Below are positions 32,021-40,335 of a stretch of DNA of 64,000 bases, one piece after another. The notes below the pieces were generated by a model, which was not told where the DNA came from, ran no database searches, and saw only the letters and a program-made list of their open reading frames with translations. The position numbers and the translations under genes were made by a program. The stretch is from NCBI GenBank assembly GCA_947628185.1, contig CANQYW010000007.1:1-64000 (forward strand). Direction: 5' to 3'. Source of the stretch: an uncultured Oscillospiraceae bacterium. GTDB lineage: Bacteria; Bacillota; Clostridia; Oscillospirales; Oscillospiraceae. Position 1 is the first letter of the stretch. The number at the start of each line of letters is the position of its first letter.

Positions 32021-33325
32021 ATGAAAAAGCTCTTGGCGCTCTCACTTGCGCTCATATTGACACTCACCGCCTGCGGCGAGCCCGCCGCCCCCGGGGACAC
32101 ATTGGAGCCCGGCGGCCCGGACGCCCAAGAGCCGGAGATAACTGAACTCACCCTCTGGACGTACCCCGTGGGGGGCTGGGCCAACAGCAGCACTGTCTCC
32201 TCCGTGGTCTCCTCCTTCAACCGGGAGCACCCGGAGATACGGTTATCTGTACGCATCCTGACCTACGAGACCGGGGACAGCGACATAGAGGAGGCCATAG
32301 CCCAAGGCGCGGCGCCGGACCTCGTATTCGAGGGGCCGGAGCGGCTGACGGCCAACTGGGGGGCCAGGGGCCTCATGGTGGACCTCAGCGACATCTGGGA
32401 GAACGGCGTCTCCGGCGAGATATACGATGCAATAGCCTCCGCCTGCCGCAGCGGCGACGGCGCCCGGTACATCTACCCCGTCTGCATGACAACCCACTGC
32501 ATGGCGGTGAACCGGGACCTCATGGAGGCCGCCGGGGCCTGGCAGTACGTGGACGAGGAGCGCCACACCTGGACCACGGAGGGGTTTATAGAGGCCGTCA
32601 AGGCCCTGCGGGAGTACGGCGTGGAGCGCGTGGGCGAGGTCTTCTGCGGCGGCCAGGGGGGCGACCAGGGCACGAGGGCGTTAGTCACAAACCTCTATAG
32701 CGGCTCCTTCACCGACCCGGAGCACACCCGATACACCTTCAATAGCCCCGAGAACATAGAGGCCCTGGAGCTCCTTCGGAGCCTTGACGGCATAGTCTTC
32801 GACCCGAAGGCCACGGGCACGGAGAATATAGAGCGTTTCAGCTCCGGTGAGCTGGCCATGAGTTTCTGCTGGAACGTGGGCTGTGAGGTCACCCAGACCA
32901 TAAATGACCCGGACCGGGACTTTGACATCTTCCCCCTGGCCTTCCCCACGGACAATGGGGATTTCAACCTCCAGGGGGGCATATGGGGGTTCGGTATATT
33001 CGATAACGGCGACGAGGCCCGCATAGAGGCCGCCAAGACCTTCATCAGGTTCCTGACGGAGGACACCACCCGCTACTCCCAGACCGTCCTCTCCACCACC
33101 TTCTTCCCGGTTCGGGACGTCCCCAACATCTACGAGAACGACGACCTCATGAGCGAGTACATAATCCTCCGGCAGTACCTGGGCGACTACTACCAGGTGA
33201 CGCCGGGCTGGGCGAATGCCCGCACCGCCTGGTGGACGATGCTCCAGGAGATAGGCGCCGGAGGCGATATCCCGGAGGCCGCCGCGGCCTTCGAGTCCGC
33301 CGCCAACGCCGCCGCCGTGGGATGA
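32021..33325 (+). CDS. ABC-type extracellular solute-binding lipoprotein
   Basis: This 434-residue protein has a lipoprotein signal peptide with lipobox LTAC (Cys18) and then a family-1-like sugar-binding fold (ELTLWTYPVGGWAN, GAAPDLVFEGPE, GGIWGFGIFDNGDE, AAKTFIRFLTED). Such proteins bind sugars, polyols or peptides outside the membrane and deliver them to a permease, but no permease or ATPase gene is adjacent. Its position right after a Cache-type hybrid kinase suggests that it presents a ligand to the kinase. GGAGGTGTTCCAAA precedes the ATG. Confidence 0.92.
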   Translation: MKKLLALSLALILTLTACGEPAAPGDTLEPGGPDAQEPEITELTLWTYPVGGWANSSTVSSVVSSFNREHPEIRLSVRILTYETGDSDIEEAIAQGAAPDLVFEGPERLTANWGARGLMVDLSDIWENGVSGEIYDAIASACRSGDGARYIYPVCMTTHCMAVNRDLMEAAGAWQYVDEERHTWTTEGFIEAVKALREYGVERVGEVFCGGQGGDQGTRALVTNLYSGSFTDPEHTRYTFNSPENIEALELLRSLDGIVFDPKATGTENIERFSSGELAMSFCWNVGCEVTQTINDPDRDFDIFPLAFPTDNGDFNLQGGIWGFGIFDNGDEARIEAAKTFIRFLTEDTTRYSQTVLSTTFFPVRDVPNIYENDDLMSEYIILRQYLGDYYQVTPGWANARTAWWTMLQEIGAGGDIPEAAAAFESAANAAAVG

Positions 33326-33334
33326 ATCTAAACA

Positions 33335-33385
33335 AAAATAATGGGCTGGGAGGGAACCGCGTGGCTCCTCTCTCAGCCCAATAAT
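33335..33385. terminator. Bidirectional terminator between converging genes
   Basis: TGGGCTG (33342-33348) and CAGCCCA (33374-33380), extended inward by GGAGGG/CCTCTC, form a stem with T-rich stretches on both sides. It separates the solute-binding protein gene from rny. Confidence 0.75.
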
Positions 33386-33400
33386 TGTGCCTTTTTTTAA

Positions 33401-34948
33401 TTACTTGGCGTACTCAACGGCCTTGGTCTCCCGGAACACGTTCACCTTTATCTGGCCGGGATACTCAAGCTCCGCCTCGATCTTGCGGGCGATGTCGCGG
33501 GCAAGGATCACCATCTCGTCCTCGTTGACCTCCTCCGGGCGCACCATGATGCGTATCTCGCGGCCGGCCTGGATGGCGTAACATGTCTCAACGCCCTTGA
33601 AGGACTTGGTGAGCTCCTCAAGTTTCTCAAGGCGCTTGATGTAACTCTCGATGTTCTCGCGCCTGGCGCCGGGCCTCGCGGCGGAGATGGTGTCCGCCGC
33701 CTGGACGAGGCACGCGATTATGGTCCTGGGCTCCACGTCCCCGTGGTGCGCCTCTATGGCGTGGATGACGTCCGGCGACTCCCTGTACCTGCGGGCAAGC
33801 TCCACGCCCAGCTGGACGTGGGAGCCCTCCATCTCGTGGTCCACGGACTTGCCGAGATCGTGGAGGAGTCCGGCGCGTTTCGCCATGGCCACGTCCACGC
33901 CCAGTTCCGAGGCCAGGAGCCCCGCTATGTGGGCCACCTCCTTGGAGTGGTTCAGCACGTTCTGGCCGTAGCTGGTGCGGTACTTCTGGCGGCCCAGGAG
34001 TTTCACCAGCTCCGGGTGCAGCCCGCGGACGCCCGTCTCAAAGACGGCCCTCTCGCCCTCGGCCTTGATGGTGGCGTCCACCTCGTTGCGGGCCTTCTCC
34101 ACCATCTCCTCGATACGGGCGGGGTGGATGCGGCCGTCGAGGATGAGTTTCTCCAGGGCGAGCCTCGCGATCTCACGGCGGACGGGGTCAAAGCAGGAGA
34201 CGGTTATGGCCTCCGGCGTGTCGTCGATGATGAGGTCAACGCCCGTCAGGTTCTCGATACTGCGGATGTTGCGGCCCTCGCGCCCGATTATGCGGCCCTT
34301 CATCTCGTCATTGGGCAGGGGTACCACTGAGACGGTGGCCTCGGCCACATGGTCCGCCGCGCAGCGCTGGATGGCGAGGGATATGACCTCCTTGGCCATG
34401 GTGTCCGCCTCGTCCTTGAGGCGCGCCTCTATCTCCTTCATCTTCACTGCGGCCTCGTGGGTGCAGTCGGCCTCGATGTTCTTTATGAGGTAGGTCTTCG
34501 CCTCCTCCACGGTGTAGCCGGAGATCTTCTCCAGCATCTCCATCTGGCTCTTCTTTATGAGAGCCACTTCCTCCCGGGCGGCCTCCAGGTCCTGGAGTTT
34601 CTTGGCGGCCTGCTCGTTCTTGCGCTCCAGGGACTCGGTCTTCCTGTCCAGGTTCTCCTCCTTCTGCTGAAGGCGGCGCTCCTGCTTGGAGAGCTCGGCC
34701 CGGCGCTCCTTTACCTCCCGCTCGTACTCCGTGCGGTTTGCGTGTATCTCCTCTTTTGCCTCCACAAGGGCCTCGCGTTTTTTACTCTCGGCGCTCTTGT
34801 ATGCCTCGTTTATAATCTGTTTTGCCTTCTCCTCGGCGTCTAAGATCTGGTTCTCGTCATCTCGCTGACGGCGCTTGAACCCTGCAAAGAACCCCGCGGC
34901 CGCGCCGGCGGCCAAGGCGATGATCGCTGTGATAACATAGGGCAGCAT
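33401..34948 (-). CDS. rny: Ribonuclease Y
   Basis: RNase Y is the membrane-bound endoribonuclease that starts mRNA decay in Firmicutes. The 515-residue protein has an N-terminal span (about 3-24), a long charged coiled coil (about 28-190), a KH RNA-binding domain ([15 protein letters not shown], about 225-290) and an HD domain with [12 protein letters not shown] (about 365) and [11 protein letters not shown]. Length is normal. It stands alone between a terminator and a 235-nt AT-rich spacer with no other gene seen. Confidence 0.97.
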   Translation of the reverse strand: MLPYVITAIIALAAGAAAGFFAGFKRRQRDDENQILDAEEKAKQIINEAYKSAESKKREALVEAKEEIHANRTEYEREVKERRAELSKQERRLQQKEENLDRKTESLERKNEQAAKKLQDLEAAREEVALIKKSQMEMLEKISGYTVEEAKTYLIKNIEADCTHEAAVKMKEIEARLKDEADTMAKEVISLAIQRCAADHVAEATVSVVPLPNDEMKGRIIGREGRNIRSIENLTGVDLIIDDTPEAITVSCFDPVRREIARLALEKLILDGRIHPARIEEMVEKARNEVDATIKAEGERAVFETGVRGLHPELVKLLGRQKYRTSYGQNVLNHSKEVAHIAGLLASELGVDVAMAKRAGLLHDLGKSVDHEMEGSHVQLGVELARRYRESPDVIHAIEAHHGDVEPRTIIACLVQAADTISAARPGARRENIESYIKRLEKLEELTKSFKGVETCYAIQAGREIRIMVRPEEVNEDEMVILARDIARKIEAELEYPGQIKVNVFRETKAVEYAK

Positions 34949-35183
34949 TCGAGTGAAAACACCTCACTTTCTGATAAGATCTTATTTGCATCGGTTAGAG
35001 TACACAATAATATTTTACGAAATATCCCCAATGCACCCCCCCATTGGTGAGCGCCCGGCTGACGCCTACTTTAAAAAGGTGCAAAATTCCGAAAATACCA
35101 CCCTCTATTTTAACGCCCCGACCGCAAAGTGTCAAGAAGTTTATTTGGCATTTTGACAAATATCCGTCTCCCCGGGGGACGCC

Positions 35184-35762
35184 TCACTCGGCGCCGCCGC
35201 AGAGTGAAAGTATCTCCGGGGCGTCGAGGTTCACCGCCTCTATCCTGAGTTCGCCGCCCTCGCATATCAGCACGCTGACGCCGGCGTTTTTGAGGCGTGT
35301 CTTCCCGCTGCCCACCTGTCCCCGGCTCAAGCGCCGCAGGAGGGCGTTTATGGCGCCGCCGTGGCTCACGGCGGCGAAGTCCCCGGCGCGGCCGGCGGCA
35401 AAGTTTAAGATGGCCCGCTCCATCCGCTCCGCCACGTCGTCCAAGGGCTCCAAGTCGCTGCCGTAGCGCTCCGGGTCAAAGATATCCACCTTCATGCCGG
35501 AGACGGACCCGAAGTCCCGCTCCGTGAGGTCGGGCTCTGTGAATATGGGCGCGGAGGCGGCCTGGGCTATGAGTTTCGCGGTCTCCACGGCCCGTGAGAG
35601 GGGGCTCGTCAGCACAGCCGTCACATTCACGCGGCTAAAGACCCCCGCGCACATTCTCGCCTGCTCCAGGCCCTCCGACGAGAGGGGTATGTCCTCCCGG
35701 CCCTGGATGCGGCTCTCCCGGTTCCAGGGCGTCTCGCCGTGGCGTATGAGATATATTTTCAT
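35184..35762 (-). CDS. Histidine phosphatase family protein
   Basis: This 192-residue protein belongs to the phosphoglycerate-mutase-like branch: the catalytic RHGE motif in LIRHGETPWNRE at the N-terminus, TSPLSRAVETA, and the second catalytic histidine in VSHGGAINALL. Members include phosphoglycerate mutases, CobC-type phosphatases and broad phosphatases; the sequence does not decide between them. It starts 14 nt after the TetR gene's stop, so the two are probably cotranscribed. Confidence 0.88.
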   Translation of the reverse strand: MKIYLIRHGETPWNRESRIQGREDIPLSSEGLEQARMCAGVFSRVNVTAVLTSPLSRAVETAKLIAQAASAPIFTEPDLTERDFGSVSGMKVDIFDPERYGSDLEPLDDVAERMERAILNFAAGRAGDFAAVSHGGAINALLRRLSRGQVGSGKTRLKNAGVSVLICEGGELRIEAVNLDAPEILSLCGGAE

Positions 35763-35778
35763 GACTCTTCCTCAGTTA

Positions 35779-36396
35779 TTAGTTGATGCCCGGGAGCGTC
35801 CGCTCCACAGGGGGCTTTATGTTCGCAAGGTCCACCACTCCCCCCACGCCGAAGTTGCAGAGGTCCGTCATGAGGGCCGCCAGCTCCTCCGGGGCCATGC
35901 CCCTGTCGGACTTGAGCCACCGCCGCAGGGCGTTCACCACCCCGAGGGACAAAAAGGCGTAGGCGTACTCCAAATATTCCCGGCTCACCTGGGGGCTCAC
36001 GGAGCTCCACTGAACTATGCACATGTCGTGGGCCACACTTATGACCCGGTCGAGGAAGTCCCGGTCCCCGTTGGGGCCGAAGAGGGCGGAGGCTATCTCC
36101 CGCCTGTCCCAGAGGGCCCGAAGGGCCTCCGTGAATATCCTCTTCACGTCGCTGGCCTCGTGGAAGGAGGCCACCTCCGCCAAAAGCTCGATGTAGAAGT
36201 CGTTCTCGATCTCCCCCAGGAGCTGTTCGGGGCTGGAGTAGTGGGCGTAAAACGTGCCCCGGTTCACCCCGGCGGCGGCGCATATGTCCTTCACGGTTAT
36301 CCGGTCCACGGGCCACTCCAGCATGAGCCCCAAGAGGGCCGTCCTCAGGGCGGTCTTTGTGTATTGCACGCGCCGGTTGTCTTTTATGTTGGCCAT
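35779..36396 (-). CDS. TetR-family transcriptional regulator
   Basis: This 205-residue protein has an N-terminal TetR helix-turn-helix (ITVKDICAAAGVNRGTFYAHY, about residues 33-53) and a helical ligand/dimer domain with no family resemblance that I can name. The frame is open upstream, but GGGAGTG precedes the ATG at 36396 and a TTGATT-N17-TATAAT promoter lies just upstream. It probably controls itself and the phosphatase gene that follows it. Confidence 0.9.
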   Translation of the reverse strand: MANIKDNRRVQYTKTALRTALLGLMLEWPVDRITVKDICAAAGVNRGTFYAHYSSPEQLLGEIENDFYIELLAEVASFHEASDVKRIFTEALRALWDRREIASALFGPNGDRDFLDRVISVAHDMCIVQWSSVSPQVSREYLEYAYAFLSLGVVNALRRWLKSDRGMAPEELAALMTDLCNFGVGGVVDLANIKPPVERTLPGIN

Positions 36397-36426
36397 TAAA
36401 ACATCACTCCCGAAGGTAACTGCCCA

Positions 36427-36455
36427 ATTATAATACACGGTGTTCAAAAAATCAA
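36427..36455 (-). promoter_or_regulatory. Promoter of the tetR-phosphatase unit
   Basis: On the minus strand TTGATT (36455-36450), a 17-nt spacer and TATAAT (36432-36427). The spacer contains ACACCGTGT, a near-palindrome that could be part of a TetR operator. Confidence 0.8.
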
Positions 36456-36486
36456 TATTTGTGTTGCCGGCGTTTCGGACAAAACT

Positions 36487-36514
36487 AATGGGGGCGGCCG
36501 GCGCCGCCCCCATT
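36487..36514 (-). terminator. Rho-independent terminator after hpf
   Basis: AATGGGGGCGGC and GCCGCCCCCATT form a perfect 12-bp stem with a 4-nt loop, 14 nt past the hpf stop codon; the minus-strand tail is AGTTTTG. Confidence 0.8.
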
Positions 36515-36527
36515 GGGAGTCATTATA

Positions 36528-37067
36528 TTAGTCGCTCTCTATTAATCCGTAACCGCCGCTCTTGCGCTTGTAGACCACCGCGAAACGGTCCTCGTCCTCC
36601 TGGTTCTTGAACACGAAGAACTCGTGGTCCAAGAGGTTCATCTGGAGTATGGCCTCCTCCGTGGTCATGGGCTTTATGGAGAACCGCTTTGTGCGGATGA
36701 CGTCAAACTCCTGCTCCGCGTCCTCCTCCTCGGAGGCCACAGCGGGCTCCCTTATCTCCCTCTCAAACGCGCCGTCACGGAGTTTCTTGGCAAGGCGGGT
36801 CTTATTCTTGCGTATCTGCCGCTCGATGGTGGCGGCAGCGGAATCAATTGAGGCGTACATATCCCCCGTCATCTCGCTGACCCGGTAGATCATGCCGTTG
36901 CTGCGCAAAGTCGCCTCCACAATGAAACGCCCGCGCTCCGTGGAGAACGTCACGGAGGCGTCGGCCTCGCTCTTGAAGAACCTGTCCAGTTTCCCCAGCT
37001 TGCGCTCGGCGTACTTGCGGACATCCTCGGAGGCCTGTAGTTTCTTCTCGGTAAAAGTAAACTTCAT
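36528..37067 (-). CDS. hpf: Ribosome hibernation promoting factor, long form
   Basis: HPF binds the 30S decoding site and pairs ribosomes into inactive 100S dimers in stationary phase. The 179-residue protein has the N-terminal beta-alpha-beta-beta-beta-alpha domain (MKFTFTEKKLQASEDVRKYAERK start, residues about 1-100), a linker, and the C-terminal dimerisation domain (about 125-179; FSIKPMTTEEAILQM, HEFFVFKN, VYKRKSGGYGLIE) that defines the long form of Gram-positive bacteria. AAAGGAG lies 8 nt before the ATG at 37067. A strong extended -10 promoter lies about 50 nt upstream. Confidence 0.95.
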   Translation of the reverse strand: MKFTFTEKKLQASEDVRKYAERKLGKLDRFFKSEADASVTFSTERGRFIVEATLRSNGMIYRVSEMTGDMYASIDSAAATIERQIRKNKTRLAKKLRDGAFEREIREPAVASEEEDAEQEFDVIRTKRFSIKPMTTEEAILQMNLLDHEFFVFKNQEDEDRFAVVYKRKSGGYGLIESD

Positions 37068-37114
37068 CGCTGTCACTCCTTTCTGTTTCCGGGGGCCGGT
37101 CCCCCACTACTGGC

Positions 37115-37124
37115 ATTATACCAC
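37115..37124 (-). promoter_or_regulatory. Extended -10 promoter of hpf
   Basis: On the minus strand TGTGGTATAAT contains an extended -10 (TGG-TATAAT) without a good -35 box, followed by a leader of about 45 nt. Confidence 0.6.
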
Positions 37125-37181
37125 ACCTTTGAGATAAAATGAACAAAAATTTCTGAAACGGCGTAAATTTTTTGTGAGGTT

Positions 37182-38024
37182 TCAGAGGACCACTGTGGCG
37201 TGGCGGGTGACGTGGCAGCCGATGTTGACGACGCACGCCGTCCCCGCTATGTGGGCGGCGTAGCTCTCAATATTCACCGCGAGGGCCGTATTCCTGCCGC
37301 CGAACCCCTGGGGCCCGATGCCGAGGGCGTTTATCTTCTTAAGGGTCCTCTCCTCCATGGCGGCGTAGAACTCATCTTCGTTCCGCTCATCCAGGGGCCT
37401 TGTGAGGGCCCGCTTTGCCAGGAGCGCCGCCATCTCCACGGTGCCCCCGATGCCCACGCCCACCACCACCGGCGGACAGGGGTCCGCGCCGGCGGTCTTC
37501 ACGACGCCCGCTATGTAGTCCTCGAACTCCTCCACCTTGGCGCTGGGGAGGAACATCTTGAGGGCGCTCTTATTTTCACTGCCGAAACCCTTGGGGGCCA
37601 CGGTGAGGGTGAGGGCGTCCCCGGGGACGAGGCGGACGTGTATGACGGGCGGTGTGTTGTCGCCGGTGTTCACCCGGCGGAAGGGATCCGCCACCACGGA
37701 CTTCCTTAAATACCCATTGGTGTACCCCCGGCTCACGCCGCGTTTTACGCTCTCGTTAAAGTCCCCGCCCACGATGTGGACCTCCTGGCCAATGTCCGCG
37801 AACACCACCGCCATGCCGGTGTCCTGGCATATGGGGAGGCCGTCCGCCGCGGCTATCTTGTAGTTCTCTATGATATCCCCCAGGGCCGCCCTGCCGGCCT
37901 CCGAGGGCTCGGACTCCAGCGCCCGCCGGAGCGCCCCCGCCACGTCGGGCGTCAGGACCGTGGCGGCCTTTATGCAGAGCGCCTCCACCGCGCTCTCTAT
38001 CTCCCCGCATGTTATCTCCCTCAT
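37182..38024 (-). CDS. Class I fumarate hydratase / hydro-lyase alpha subunit
   Basis: This 280-residue protein is an iron-sulfur hydro-lyase alpha subunit: cluster cysteines in LPICQDTGM (about residue 65), in GADPCPP and in VNIGCHVTRH near the C-terminus, plus FGSENKSALKM and VGVGIGGTVEMA. Two-subunit fumarases of this class convert fumarate and malate in anaerobes. The beta subunit normally sits directly downstream; here a promoter and hpf follow, so it must be elsewhere. It differs clearly from the TtdA-type start at the window edge. It is divergent from nfo. Fumarase is favoured over tartrate dehydratase, but not proved. Confidence 0.88.
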   Translation of the reverse strand: MREITCGEIESAVEALCIKAATVLTPDVAGALRRALESEPSEAGRAALGDIIENYKIAAADGLPICQDTGMAVVFADIGQEVHIVGGDFNESVKRGVSRGYTNGYLRKSVVADPFRRVNTGDNTPPVIHVRLVPGDALTLTVAPKGFGSENKSALKMFLPSAKVEEFEDYIAGVVKTAGADPCPPVVVGVGIGGTVEMAALLAKRALTRPLDERNEDEFYAAMEERTLKKINALGIGPQGFGGRNTALAVNIESYAAHIAGTACVVNIGCHVTRHATVVL

Positions 38025-38056
38025 GTGTGCCTCCCGGTTTTTTATTAGTTAAGAAT

Positions 38057-38089
38057 ATTATACCATAATTGAGGCGGGTGTGGTATAAT
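38057..38089. promoter_or_regulatory. Divergent extended -10 promoters between fumarase alpha and nfo
   Basis: TGGTATAAT occurs on both strands in opposite directions: minus strand at 38065-38057, plus strand at 38081-38089. Each -10 falls where the other would have its -35 box, so polymerase can probably occupy only one at a time. Confidence 0.65.
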
Positions 38090-38129
38090 ATCCGCATAGA
38101 ATTTCACGCCGTTAAGGAGATACAAGGTT

Positions 38130-38963
38130 ATGTTAAATATTGGCTGTCACCTGTCGGTGACGAGGGGCTACTGCGCCATGGCGGAGGATGCCCTCTACAC
38201 CGGCTCCAGCTGTTTTCAGTTCTTCACCCGCAACCCCCGGGGCGGGGCCGCGAAACCAATTGGCGGGGAGGACATAGCAAAATTCCTGGAGCTCGCAAAG
38301 GCGCGGGGCCTCAACTCCTTCCTGGCCCACGCCCCATACACCATAAACCCCTGCGCCGCGAAACCCCAGGTGCTGGAGTTCGCGAGGACCACCATGGCGG
38401 ACGACTTAGATAGGATGGAGCACCTGCCGGGGAACCTATATAACTTCCACCCCGGAAGTCACGTGGGCCAGGGGCTGGAGCGGGGCATAGAGCTCATAGC
38501 CGAGACGCTGAACCTGGTCCTAAAGCCGGACCAGACCACCACGGTCCTCCTTGAGACCATGGCCGGGAAGGGCACGGAGGTGGGGTCACATTTTGAGGAG
38601 CTGCGGGAGATAATAGATAGGACGGAGCTCAGTGAGAAACTCGGCGTCTGCCTTGACACCTGTCACATCTTTGACGCGGGCTACGACATCGCGGGGGACC
38701 TCGACGGCGTGCTCACGGAGTTTGACCGGGTCATTGGCCTCGGGCGGCTGCGGGCCATACATCTAAACGACAGTAAGAACCCCTTCACCAGCCACAAGGA
38801 CCGCCACGAGGTGATAGGCGGCGGGAGCCTGGGGCTTGAGACCTTCAAGAGGGTGATAAACCACCCGGCGCTCAGGGCCCTCCCCTTCTACCTGGAGACG
38901 CCCAACGACCTTGCGGGGTACAAGGCGGAGATAGAGCTCCTGCGGGGGCTCTATGATGAGTAA
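38130..38963 (+). CDS. nfo: Deoxyribonuclease IV (endonuclease IV)
   Basis: Endonuclease IV cuts DNA 5' of abasic sites in base excision repair, using a three-zinc TIM barrel. The 277-residue protein shows the family's metal-ligand stretches: [10 protein letters not shown] at the start, [71 protein letters not shown] and LETPND. AAGGAG lies about 10 nt before the ATG. Length is normal. Confidence 0.97.
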   Translation: MLNIGCHLSVTRGYCAMAEDALYTGSSCFQFFTRNPRGGAAKPIGGEDIAKFLELAKARGLNSFLAHAPYTINPCAAKPQVLEFARTTMADDLDRMEHLPGNLYNFHPGSHVGQGLERGIELIAETLNLVLKPDQTTTVLLETMAGKGTEVGSHFEELREIIDRTELSEKLGVCLDTCHIFDAGYDIAGDLDGVLTEFDRVIGLGRLRAIHLNDSKNPFTSHKDRHEVIGGGSLGLETFKRVINHPALRALPFYLETPNDLAGYKAEIELLRGLYDE

Positions 38964-38969
38964 AATGTC

Positions 38970-38998
38970 TTGCATAGCTGGGGGAGAAGTGTTAAAAT
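38970..38998 (+). promoter_or_regulatory. Promoter of pta
   Basis: TTGCAT at 38970-38975, a 17-nt spacer and TAAAAT at 38993-38998, about 65 nt before the pta start codon. Confidence 0.75.
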
Positions 38999-39062
38999 AT
39001 ATGTAATTTGGCAAATATCGCCCCTGACAACTAATACACATTTTTGATGGGAGGAATTTACT

Positions 39063-40082
39063 ATGGAAATGATAGAGAACCTGAAGGCGAAGCTCGTGGG
39101 CGCGGGACGCCGCATAGTCTTCACCGAGGGGCACGACGCCCGCATCCTGGAGGCCACTGACCGCCTCAAAAAAGAGGGCCTGCTGACCGTAATACTCATC
39201 GGCGACCCCGCCGTCGTCCGGGCCAAGGCCGCCGAGGGCGGCTATGACATCGAGGGCTGTGAGATCCTCGACCCCGCCACCTACGAGGGGATGGACGAGA
39301 TGGTCGCCAAGATGGTGGAACTCCGCCGGGGCAAGATGACCGCCGAGGAGTGCCGTGCGGCCCTGGCCAAGGGCAACTACTTCGGCACCATGCTCGTGAA
39401 GATGGGCGTGGCCGACTGCCTCCTGGGCGGCGCCACATACTCCACTGCCGACACCGTTCGCCCCGCTCTCCAGCTCATCAAGACGAAACCCGGCGCGCAC
39501 CTGGTCTCCTCCGCCTTCATCCTCACCCGTGAGACCGGCGACGAGGCCCTTCGCAACATCTGCATGGGCGACTGCGCCATCAACTTGAGCTACGAGGACA
39601 GCCTCGACAAAGAGGGGAACGTCACCGTCTCCGGCGCTCAGAAACTGGCCGAGGTGGCCGTTGAGACCGCCAAGACCGCAAAACTCTTCGGCATCGACCC
39701 GAAGGTCGCTCTCCTCTCCTTCTCCACCAAGGGCTCCGGCAAGGGCGGCACCGTGGCGCTCTCCGCCGAGGCCACGAAGATCGCCAAAGAGCTTGCGCCG
39801 GACCTCGCCATCGACGGCGAGATGCAGTTCGACGCCGCCGTCAGCCCCACCGTGGGACAGCTCAAGTTCCCCGGCTCCCCAGTTGCCGGCTACGCCAACA
39901 CCTTCATATTCCCCCTCATCGAGGCCGGAAACATCGGCTACAAGATAGCCCAGCGCCTGGGCGGCTACGACGCCTACGGCCCCATCCTCCAGGGCCTCAA
40001 CGCCCCCATCAACGACCTCTCCCGGGGCTGCAACGCCGACGAGGTCTACACCATGGCAATAATCACCGCGGCTCTCGGCTGA
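39063..40082 (+). CDS. pta: Phosphate acetyltransferase
   Basis: Pta interconverts acetyl-CoA and acetyl phosphate, the step before ATP formation by acetate kinase. The 339-residue protein is the short form without a regulatory N-terminus. Recognisable parts are IVFTEGHDARILEA, NYFGTMLVKMGVADCLLGG, LLSFSTKGSGKGG and the C-terminal NTFIFPLIEAGNIGYKIAQRL with NDLSRGCNADEVY. GGGAGGAATTTACT precedes the ATG, and codon choice is strongly GC-biased, consistent with high expression. No acetate kinase gene is adjacent. A terminator and a hairpin array follow. Confidence 0.96.
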   Translation: MEMIENLKAKLVGAGRRIVFTEGHDARILEATDRLKKEGLLTVILIGDPAVVRAKAAEGGYDIEGCEILDPATYEGMDEMVAKMVELRRGKMTAEECRAALAKGNYFGTMLVKMGVADCLLGGATYSTADTVRPALQLIKTKPGAHLVSSAFILTRETGDEALRNICMGDCAINLSYEDSLDKEGNVTVSGAQKLAEVAVETAKTAKLFGIDPKVALLSFSTKGSGKGGTVALSAEATKIAKELAPDLAIDGEMQFDAAVSPTVGQLKFPGSPVAGYANTFIFPLIEAGNIGYKIAQRLGGYDAYGPILQGLNAPINDLSRGCNADEVYTMAIITAALG

Positions 40083-40100
40083 GCCCGAGTTTCACGCCGT

Positions 40101-40135
40101 AAAACGCGGGGCGCCCAAAAGGCGTCCCGCTTTTA
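40101..40135 (+). terminator. Rho-independent terminator after pta
   Basis: GCGGGGCGCC and GGCGTCCCGC (one G-T pair) form a 10-bp stem flanked by AAAA and TTTTA, 18 nt past the stop codon. Confidence 0.85.
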
Positions 40136-40136
40136 T

Positions 40137-40298
40137 CGCCGTTTTGCTCGCCGCTGCGCGGCAGCCGCAAAACATGGCTATTATTTATTTCGCCGTTTTG
40201 CTCGCCGCCGCGCGGCAGCCGCAAAACATGGCTATTATTTATTTCGCCGTTTTGCTCGCCGCCGCGCGGCAGCCGCAAAACATGGCTATTATTTATTT
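40137..40298 (+). repeat. Three tandem 54-bp hairpin repeats
   Basis: Units at 40137-40190, 40191-40244 and 40245-40298 are almost identical; the first has CGCCGCTGCG where the others have CGCCGCCGCG. Each contains a 41-bp imperfect palindrome (outer arms GCCGTTTTGC and GCAAAACATGGC) and an AT-rich tail. The palindrome recurs at 28650-28690. There are no unique spacers, so it is not a CRISPR array. Confidence 0.92.
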
Positions 40299-40335
40299 CC
40301 TCTATCTCAGCTGTCTCGATTAAGGTGGTCTATAT

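Noticed and set aside
40063-40278. Minus-strand reading frame with repeated SHVLRLPRGGEQNG peptides
   Set aside because: It is only the translation of the 54-bp hairpin repeats and the end of pta in reverse, with no start site. The repeats themselves are the signal.
40137-40298. Possible CRISPR array
   Set aside because: Units are contiguous and near identical with no unique spacers, and no cas genes are present.
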